Source: Chara braunii
Lineage: Eukaryota > Streptophyta > Charophyceae > Charales > Characeae
Direction of reading: 5' to 3'
DNA: 37,865 nt
Assembly (NCBI GenBank): GCA_003427395.1
Contig: BFEA01000270.1
Coordinates: forward strand, 1,487,762-1,525,626
The position numbers were made by a program, and so were the translations under genes. Positions 30,807 to 37,865 of this stretch are shown piece by piece; the stretch's first letter is position 1; the number at the start of each line of letters is the position of its first letter. Under the pieces are notes generated by a model, which saw only the letters and a program-made list of their open reading frames with translations, searched no databases and was not told the DNA's origin.

Positions 30807-31530
30807 CTATTTGACGATATATATATTTATAAAGGGGAATAAGTACGTGATAATCACTTCTCACAATCACAATGGGGTTCCTCACAGCCATATATATATG
30901 TGTGATCGTAGGTAGACCAATCCAAATCCGAACCACCATACATATCTGCAATCACATCAAAGAGTCAAACAAAAGTCCACACACTACACGGAGTCAACTC
31001 CAACCAACCTCTACACTCATACCCCTCGCTTTAGCCATGCAAGCCCCAGCCTCATGTCCAACCAACCATAGTTAAATACTCAGTACCTTTGTTAAATGAC
31101 CATTCAATAAAAGTCCGGGTGAAACCTTAATAAAACAATAAAATCATAAGGGCTAAAGCCTTTTAGGTTGAGTATTGAGGATGAATGAGAGTTGAGTCGC
31201 AGACCGACGAATCGACAACCGACTTGTTATCAGTGATAACAAAAGGTGACCCTTATAAGATCAAGTTGAATCTAGTCCTGATCTCAAATCAAATGTCCAG
31301 AAGGACCTGTAACACAAGACAGACCAATCCCAAGCTAAATCTATGAGTCCAAAGTGAAAGTAATTTCTATATCATAATTCCACCAAGAGTCATTCTTCTT
31401 AACTAATCCTAGGTTTACCCCTAAGCAAGTGCCTGATGAAAAGGTAGGTTTTTGACATAATCTCCTCTATACAGAGTGGATTCCCAGAATTGCCACCTCT
31501 CAAAATATAATCTGGCTCCTTTAAACTAGA

Positions 31531-32060
31531 AAATTTCGGCTGCGCTTCCCGTAGGAAAAATGTGTTTGCAGAATTTATACTAGCTCAAAAATCAAGCTTT
31601 TAATTCTAGAAAGTCAAAATTTGTCAACTCCTTGGATTAGTAGAAATTTGAGCAGCACTTCCTTTAGAAAGGGAGACTTCCCATATCTATACTAAGGCAG
31701 ATATGAACTCAAACATAAAATCTGAGTTTAACTAAGACAAAATTTTAACTAATTCTTTAGTTTTGTAGAAATTTCAGCAGCGCTTCCCGTAGGGAAAGTG
31801 CTAGTCCAAGATTTATACAAAGCTAAGTTCAGAATCTTGACTTCTCAAGGTCCAATTTTGTCTAGCATTCTGATTAGCAAAAATTTGGGCAGCACCCCCT
31901 TAGAAAAGGAGACTTCCCAGATTTTTACTAAGTCATATATAAAAGTCAGACGAACTGAATTTTGAAAAGACAAAATCTGACTAACTCCTTGTTTTTGTAG
32001 AAATTTAGACAGCGCTTCCCGTAGAGAAAGTGGCTTACCAAGATTTATACAAGACCAGGT
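31531..32060 (+). repeat. Dimeric tandem repeat, A-B-A-B-A
   Basis: Five monomers of about 111-126 bp start AAATTT near 31531, 31644, 31770, 31881 and 32001. The odd ones carry GCGCTTCCCGTAG, the even ones GCAC-TCC-TTAGAAA-GGAGACTTCCCA. The A-to-A and B-to-B spacings are about 231-239 bp, so the true unit is a dimer. Confidence 0.75.
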
Positions 32061-32344
32061 ATAATAATAGATCCCAAAAAATGCAGAAATTGATCTAAGT
32101 AAAATAAACTTAGCTCAGAAAATGCAGGAATTGAAACTAACTCCTATGACTCTAGCACGTGGCGAGCAACTAAAACAACTATCTATCAAACTTAAACTCA
32201 GACTAAGTAGTGACCTTACTCAATCACATGCAGGTCAAACCACAAAGGAAAGTACTCTCACCATCCCCAAGTCAACTTAGCAGACAATAGTTCATAGTCT
32301 TTCAATGATTTAGCCCTTTGTACTTAACTTACATAAGGCATAAA

Positions 32345-33070
32345 GTCAGGACACCCAAACTTATGGGACATGCCTGACCCAACTATTGAGTATACACAGA
32401 ACAGAGGGCACAACTACTTCTCTTCTTTGGGCATATAACTAGGTCATTCTAGTCGCCCTGAACTGTTTAAATAGCCGAGTTATATACTTGTCTGCACTTA
32501 GTCTTTTGAGGTAGCATATAACTGAACCGATCATCTTCAGCTCAAGATTCAGTCTGCCCTTTCGTACCACAAATTTATTCTTAATTAGTACTCTTCTTCA
32601 GTTGGTGATAAGCTATAGTCAGACCACCCAAACTTATGGAACTCTGTCTGACTAGCTTGTTTATAGGTAATATAATAATGAAGTATAGCCAAATCATAAC
32701 CTTCTGGGTCCAGCATGTACGCGGCGTTGGGCCAAGACCACCCAAACTTATGGAACATGTCTTGGTCCTCAGCCTGGTTCGTTTCTCTTAAAACCAAAGC
32801 AGAAAGAGGCTGAGTCACCCAAACTTATGGAACATGCTCAAATCTCGTCGTTTAGTAACCAAAGAAACTTGACAAAAATCCAAAAGTAAACAAGGCGACC
32901 AAACCACCCGAACTTATGGAACATGCTTGGTCCCTGAAAAGGCATTCACACTCGACCCTCACAAGTCAGAGCAACCAGACCACCCAAACTTATGGAACAT
33001 GTCTGGTCCTCCAGGCAATCCAAAAATAAACATAGCACCGGACCTTCCCAAACTTATGGAACTGGCCCAG
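32345..33070. repeat. Seven conserved-loop motifs, six with covarying hairpin stems
   Basis: CCCRAACTTATGGRAC occurs seven times at irregular spacing. In six cases the flanks pair with different sequences: GTCAGG/CCTGAC (32345/32373), TAGTCAGAC/GTCTGACTA (32616/32645), CCAAGAC/GTCTTGG (32732/32759), TGAG/CTCA (32811/32837), GACCAA/TTGGTC (32897/32927) and ACCAGAC/GTCTGGT (32974/33001). The seventh (about 33041-33070) has no clear stem. A conserved loop with compensated stem changes is the signature of a selected hairpin in RNA or single-stranded DNA. Spacings are not multiples of three, which argues against a repeated peptide. Confidence 0.8.
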
Positions 33071-33810
33071 CCTTTAGTTGACCCAGTCAAACTTCATGCA
33101 ATACAGCCTTCCTCCCATCCTTCCCCCCAGATGCAGTCTCACAATCTGCTTTCAGTCAAACAATAAACTGAAACTGACATTGCACATACATTCATTTACT
33201 TAGTCTGGTTATGTCCTGAAAGTCCAACTGAAAGTCAAAGTAGAGGGGCATGCAATATATTCAGTCAAAATATGAAAAGGAATATAGATAAGGGCTATAA
33301 CTGGGTTTACAGAGCAGAAGCAATGATTACTTTTCAGTTCCCTGCCTCTAGAACTCCTCCTGAGTTCCAGCAGAGCTCCGCAATCGGTGGGCTGACTCCC
33401 GACAGAATCTTGCTGCTGTCCTACGGGTTGCAATCCCACCTGCCGCCTTCCTCTCAGATCAGGACTAGACTTAGAGTAAGAAGGACAGAAGTAAGGGGTT
33501 TCTAACGCTCGAGATACAAGAGGGGGACAACTCAACTCTCCGGAGAGGGCCTTGGTACCTTCACTCGCCTGAGGGCCCCGCAATGGCGGCCAGAAGCAAC
33601 AACTTGGTCAACTCTGAGTCAGGCTGCCGAAATCAATCCTCTGATGAGCTCCCAAATCCCAACACTAATCTCCCTTCTCAAGCCCAATCGCTCCTCTAAG
33701 CCCCAACACCTCACCTTAGCCCAATCGACGCTGTATAGCAGACTGTAATAGTTGGCAATAGCGGTGGTAGTGTGCAACAGTATGCAGCCACCAACAGTAG
33801 GCAGCAACTG

Positions 33811-33900
33811 TTCGTGCACAGTCAACAGATGCAGCAGCAGTCCGTGCACAGCCAACAGACGCAGCAGCAGTCCGTGCATAGTCAACAGACGCAGCAGCAG
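33811..33900 (+). repeat. 30-bp tandem repeat, three copies, CAG-rich
   Basis: Unit TCCGTGCACAGYCAACAGAC followed by GCAGCAGCAG. It reads as SVHSQQTQQQ in one frame, but no larger coding frame contains it. Confidence 0.9.
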
Positions 33901-34439
33901 CTAACGTTCAACTGTTGGCTTTCTGATGACTCCTCGATTCGCAGCAATACCCCTCCCCTTTTTTAACGAGCTCTGCCCCCTCCTACAGAGCCCGTGACTC
34001 GAAGCGTAAGGGTCATGAGTAAGTGTACTGGCCAGCGGCTCTCCTCCAGCTGCCCCGCATAGTGGTACGAGCAACACTCCGACCAATAACTAAGCCTGCA
34101 CTTTCGCGGCTGGTTCGTGGCTGCGAGTTTTGATGCGATAAGTGACACCCTGGCCAGCGGTAGATAGGCTAGTCTGTTGCAGCGCCGTGTGGCAAAGCTC
34201 AACAACGATGCCCAACACTATATTCAACAAACACCACACGACGACAAGACGCGGCAGACTCGGTTAATGCACTGTGGTATTGCTGTGAACAGAGCCCAGC
34301 AAGTACATCTACATCCCACAGGCGGCCTGTAACTGCCACACGGTTCCTTCGTTCAATCGAGTTGAGCAGCTCTTTGGTCAGCAGGGAAACAACCTCAAAA
34401 TTGCGCGCGCCTCGTCGCAGTTCCAGTCCAGCGATTTGG

Positions 34440-35095
34440 TGAGCCACACGTGAGCTGAAAGATACGGCCTCAACCTTGCGACTTGCTCCCTCGCCGCTCC
34501 TCTGTTCACCAACGAACAGTGTGCCAGCCCACAGGTAGGTAGGCAGCGGGTGAAACGAATAGTGCAGCCATTAGCTGGTGAGTCCCCAAGTTCTGCTGCA
34601 GTTCTCTCACTACTCCTGCCTGCAAGGTGGAAGGCGCGTTGAGCGACAGACACCCGACAGTCAGTTGGTCTCCCTGGTACACGGTCCGCTGGGTTGAGCA
34701 ACACACCGACTAGGTATGCAGAGGACTACTGGCTAGATTGACCAAGTAGCGGCGCAACATCAGTCACACAAAGTACAACAGAAGGGCATGTAGGCACGTT
34801 ACGTCAACCAGCCCACCGAAAGGACAACCATGATATGAATCACTCAAACACTTTGCAAGCTCGACTCTTCTGGCTGCAGATGAACCTTCTCCTTCGGGGA
34901 CTAATCGCCAAAGGATGTGCGGGCCGACTATGCGGTTCTGACACACCCTCCCCGCTTCTGTCCTCAACCCCAAACAATGGATAGGGCAGCGCGGCAGTCC
35001 ACAGGTGAGTCTTCAACCTGGTCCCCCGCTTCCTATTATCCTGTGCATCGGGACGAGCGGCACCCTTGCCAACAGGTAAGTCCCCAACACCCGCG
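34440..35095 (+). repeat. Diverged repeat carrying splice-donor-like words
   Basis: Words like CACAGGTAGGTAGG, GCTGGTGAGTCCCCAA, CACAGGTGAGTCTTCAAC and AACAGGTAAGTCCCCAAC recur near 34526, 34578, 35002 and 35075, within similar GC-rich contexts. The last two units are about 73 bp apart. The donor resemblance may be incidental to the repeat unit. Confidence 0.35.
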
Positions 35096-35160
35096 ACTGG
35101 TCTCGCACCTCTTCCTGTTATCCACAAGCTTGACAACACTTCGAGGTTCGCAACCCAAAT

Positions 35161-36060
35161 CCTTTGATCACGACTTTACCCCGCCTGATCCTGTCGAGGA
35201 TCGAACGAAAAATCGGATTCCGCTTCTGTCATAGCCTCCTTCCCGTTACCTTCGCGCAGTCTTTTCTCTATCTAACTCTGATTCCACTAGCCTATCACTT
35301 GTTCTGATCCCTCCATCCGCCTCGCGCCGCCTCAGAACCTTCTCGCTCGCTCGATTTCATGGAGATTCGAGCGGGCTATGACTTTCCCTCTTCCTGCTTC
35401 CGTTTGCTTCCGCCATCGCCCACGAGTGCCCTTTCCTTCCTACCTCCTGCTACACTCCACCACTCGCCATTCTGTGCTCACTATTGAACTTGCCTCGCCA
35501 GCAAACCCCTGTCTATCCTTCACTTTTTACTCGTTTTTGTTGAGAAACGAGTAAAAACTTGAGTTCAAGCCTCCTCCATATCCGTGTATCTCGGTAGCTT
35601 CGCGCAGCCCCTCCATCAATTAGCTCCTATCCTACTAATCTTCCTCCTAATCTGACCTTCTCACATGACTCGCAATCCCTCAAAACCCCCGATCCTTATC
35701 TCTTCTTACCTATGTCTATCGAGGAACGGGTGAGATACATCTCCTCCACCCCGCCATATCCCGCTTCTCCTAACAGCTCCGCGCACCACTAATCTCTTCT
35801 AACTCCTAACCTGCACTACTAACGCCAATTCTGACACCGCCATGCCACTCGCCCGGGGCAGAAACCCCAAAGCTGCCTCTCCCTCCGCTCGATTCCACAA
35901 GGAATCATGAGCGCTTCCCTGTCTCGGTTCGCCTTCGCCTCACTCCTTCTTGGGTCATCCACCGCACCATGGTCAATGTCACTCGCAGGCTACCTCCTAC
36001 TACTGTTTTCCATTGACACTTAGCGCAACGACTGCGCCTAAATTCGCTCGTATCTCCTCG
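35161..36060 (+). repeat. About 180-bp degenerate array with a hairpin per unit
   Basis: Pyrimidine-rich units of about 180 bp each contain a hairpin at the same phase. Stems are GATCC/GGATC (35187/35198), CGCTCGA/TCGAGCG (35348/35367), TTTTTACTCGTTT/AAACGAGTAAAAA (35524/35545) and GATTCC/GGAATC (35891/35901). The unit near 35713 is weaker. A TCCGCGCA-type word and CTAAYCTT-like words follow in several units. Confidence 0.5.
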
Positions 36061-36310
36061 TTAGAATCCGTCGAACAGCGTGCCCCGACCCGAGAGCCCA
36101 TTGCAATCCGGCGGAGTATCGCGGGCTTGATAGCACGCTACCCCACGGAGCATTCGTACAGAAGATAGGTGGAAACAACAACTGCAAACAGCAGCCAGAA
36201 CGCTGTCGAGATACACTTCTTATTCTTGTGTGCGGCCTGGCTAGTCTCCTCTGTATCGTTCCGATCAGCCGTCCCGAAGAAATAAACTACAAAATATATA
36301 TATATATATA

Positions 36311-36412
36311 AACTCCGACGAAACAGTTTGTCACAGCCCCTCGTTTGTTGTCCTCTTCTCCCTCTCTGCCTACGGTTTACTGGGCAGTTCTATTTGACGA
36401 TATATATATATT
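36311..36412 (+). repeat. 102-bp direct repeat, right copy (possible short LTR)
   Basis: Mate of 30705-30806. It is preceded by a TA repeat instead of ACATACAT, so the shared boundary is sharp at AACTCCGACG. Confidence 0.85.
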
Positions 36413-37865
36413 AAAGAGAAAAATAGTGAAAACGGGCACAGGCCGAGGGCGAGGGAGCAGGACCCATTAGAATTTCCCTGGCCCTATCAAGCGGGCCCGC
36501 AGTTGGACTTCGCCAACAAACTAAGGGGGATAGTCCAGCAGGACCCTCAACTCCTCAGCCCCTTCAACGCTCTGCCGCTCCCATGCTGCCGCCTGCTGGC
36601 CTCAATCCCGGTACCTTCGCAGTAGCAGTTAAATGTCGTAACCCATAGGGCTAGGCCCAAACCTGAGACTGGCTTGCGCTAGACTTGATATAAATCACTA
36701 CTTGGTAGTGTTCGGACTGCCTAAACACCCATGGGCCACACCTCAGCCTATATCTGCCCCTACGGCCGCCAGGTGTCTATGTCGGCTGGTTTAAATGAAG
36801 GCAAGGGCCACCTCACACGCCACACCACATCCCAGGACCTATAACCTGGTCATCTTTGCGCACCCACGTTGTGGTCAAACGTACCAAAGGACAAATGCGA
36901 CCTTTTTAATCCTAAACTAATCATCAAATAAAACACCTGGCCACCGGCCAATGCCATCATCTGCAACCATCAAATAGGAAGAGAAATCGCGCGCGCCTTA
37001 ATCCCGCGCGCTCACACACTCTCCATTCTAGACAATCATCCAGTCGATGCAAACCACAGACGCAGCCTTGCCTCGCGCGGTATACTTAAACTTCAGATCA
37101 AAGTTATTTTTCCTGTTACTTGCAAAAGCCAGGGCGGATACCTTTGTAAGGGTATTCGCACTGACACCATTCCACGGGAAGGGTTGCTGCCGGGACGACG
37201 CTGGTCAGAGCTGGGGTGAGTCGCGTTGCCCTGTAACNCAGCAGAAAGTGGGGGTGTGAGACCTAGAAGAGATCGGCAGGGAGTACGACAGTTTTGGAGA
37301 ACGTTGGAAGGGTTGGTGTGGGATTTCGAGGGTTTGGGAACAATCGTAGGACCTCTGTAGCCTATTCTCATGCTTCTTGAGCGACGGTAAGAGTTCTTAG
37401 GTACTTCAAAAAGAAAATAAGGAGTGTGGGAGAAGATGGTGGGTTATCACGCGTCCTACCAGTGAGGGGGCTAGCTGGCGGGATGGGAGTATGGCATAGC
37501 AGCAGCAGAGATGGTGGCTCCGCTGCAGTCAGTCTTGCCGGAGGGGGGTAAAGTGGGTTGATGGGGGGGGTTTCTGAGTCGTTCCTGAATTCTGCTTAAT
37601 CATGAAAGTTGTCATACACATGTCTGAAGTAGCTCCAATTCTTCGAGCCAAAGCCGGGTAAGGGCCCTGGCATCTCAATTTCTAAATTTCCATCCTTAGG
37701 CCAATTAGATTTTTCCAGTAGTTCCTTGTCTCATTTTCATGAAATTTTCTGATGGAGTTTTCTGAACGTACTCGTTATGGGACGCTGGGCCCGGTTCCCA
37801 GTTTGTGCCAATTTGTGAAGATATGGTTGTAACTATGGGACGCTGGACCCGGTTTCCAGCAGGTG
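36413..37865. other. Spacer with repeat fragments, no gene
   Basis: No gene is recognised. It contains another TGTAACC module (about 37195-37280). Two copies of TATGGGACGCTGGRCCCGG (37777 and about 37836) lie near the end; a diverged version lies near 25318-25345. Confidence 0.45.

Larger units (their letters stand above)
30807..36310. mobile_element. Coding-poor 5.5-kb unit between 102-bp direct repeats
   Basis: No recognised protein is encoded. The interior is built of the structured repeats listed separately (dimeric repeat, conserved-loop hairpins, CAG-rich repeat, 180-bp array). Direct repeats at each end and a non-coding interior recall large non-autonomous LTR elements. However, the ends lack TG...CA, no primer-binding site was identified and target duplications are obscured by TA repeats. 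It may equally be two insertions of a short repeat. Confidence 0.35.

Noticed and set aside
32585-32818. Repeated FHKFGW peptide on the minus strand, neuropeptide-like
   Set aside because: The repeats are not spaced in multiples of three and the flanks covary as stems, so a nucleic-acid structure explains them better.
33640-33680. CTGATGAG at about 33641 as a hammerhead core
   Set aside because: No matching stem II followed by GAAA is found downstream or in permuted order.

Overview
The window looks like repeat-dense intergenic DNA from a large plant or algal nuclear genome. It has long dinucleotide microsatellites, nested transposon fragments, A-rich tails, two assembly gaps or low-quality stretches (13226-13614 and about 21351-21495) and no intact host gene that I can recognise. 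The protein fragments fit a charophyte alga best. From memory, the Asn/Gly-rich zinc-knuckle plus charged coiled-coil protein at 15.6-16.9 kb resembles many predicted proteins of Chara. That assignment is an inference, not a search result. I found no tRNA, rRNA or CRISPR array.

Layout. 0-2.5 kb: pyrimidine-rich degenerate minisatellites enclosing a type III hammerhead ribozyme-like motif (814-869), then a broken copy of an unrecognised protein on the minus strand (1863-2420). 2.5-13 kb: microsatellites, perfect and imperfect tandem repeats, tRNA-derived SINEs, a short transposon-like motif scattered in both orientations, and two MITE-like elements (9396-9970 and 10381-10767). 13.9-19.9 kb: the main element, a decayed Penelope-like retroelement with permuted domain order. 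Its order is zinc knuckle, coiled coil, AT-hook and SAP-like segment, then GIY-YIG endonuclease, a CxC linker and a reverse transcriptase with intact catalytic aspartates. A 236-bp copy of its 3' end lies upstream, giving a pseudo-LTR arrangement. A 540-bp Harbinger-like MITE and a type I hammerhead-like motif lie in its 5' region. 19.86-21.12 kb: a broken coiled-coil and zinc-finger ORF of unknown function, abutting the element. 21-30 kb: a second copy of the unrecognised protein (23486-23899, plus strand), an L1-type LINE RT fragment (minus strand), MITE ends and dispersed repeats. 30.7-36.4 kb: a coding-poor unit bounded by two 102-bp direct repeats. It contains a dimeric tandem repeat, seven copies of a conserved-loop motif (six with hairpin stems that covary) and a roughly 180-bp degenerate array with hairpins.

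How the parts relate. The coding content is almost entirely transposon-derived and broken by stops and frameshifts. The most interesting structure is in RNA-like motifs. There are two independent hammerhead-like folds, one type I and one type III, and both carry the same single change from the core consensus (CTGCTGA instead of CTGANGA). There is also a hairpin family whose stems change in compensated pairs around a fixed loop. Several MITEs share a GGG...CAC-type terminus, and each repeats its own private word throughout its body.
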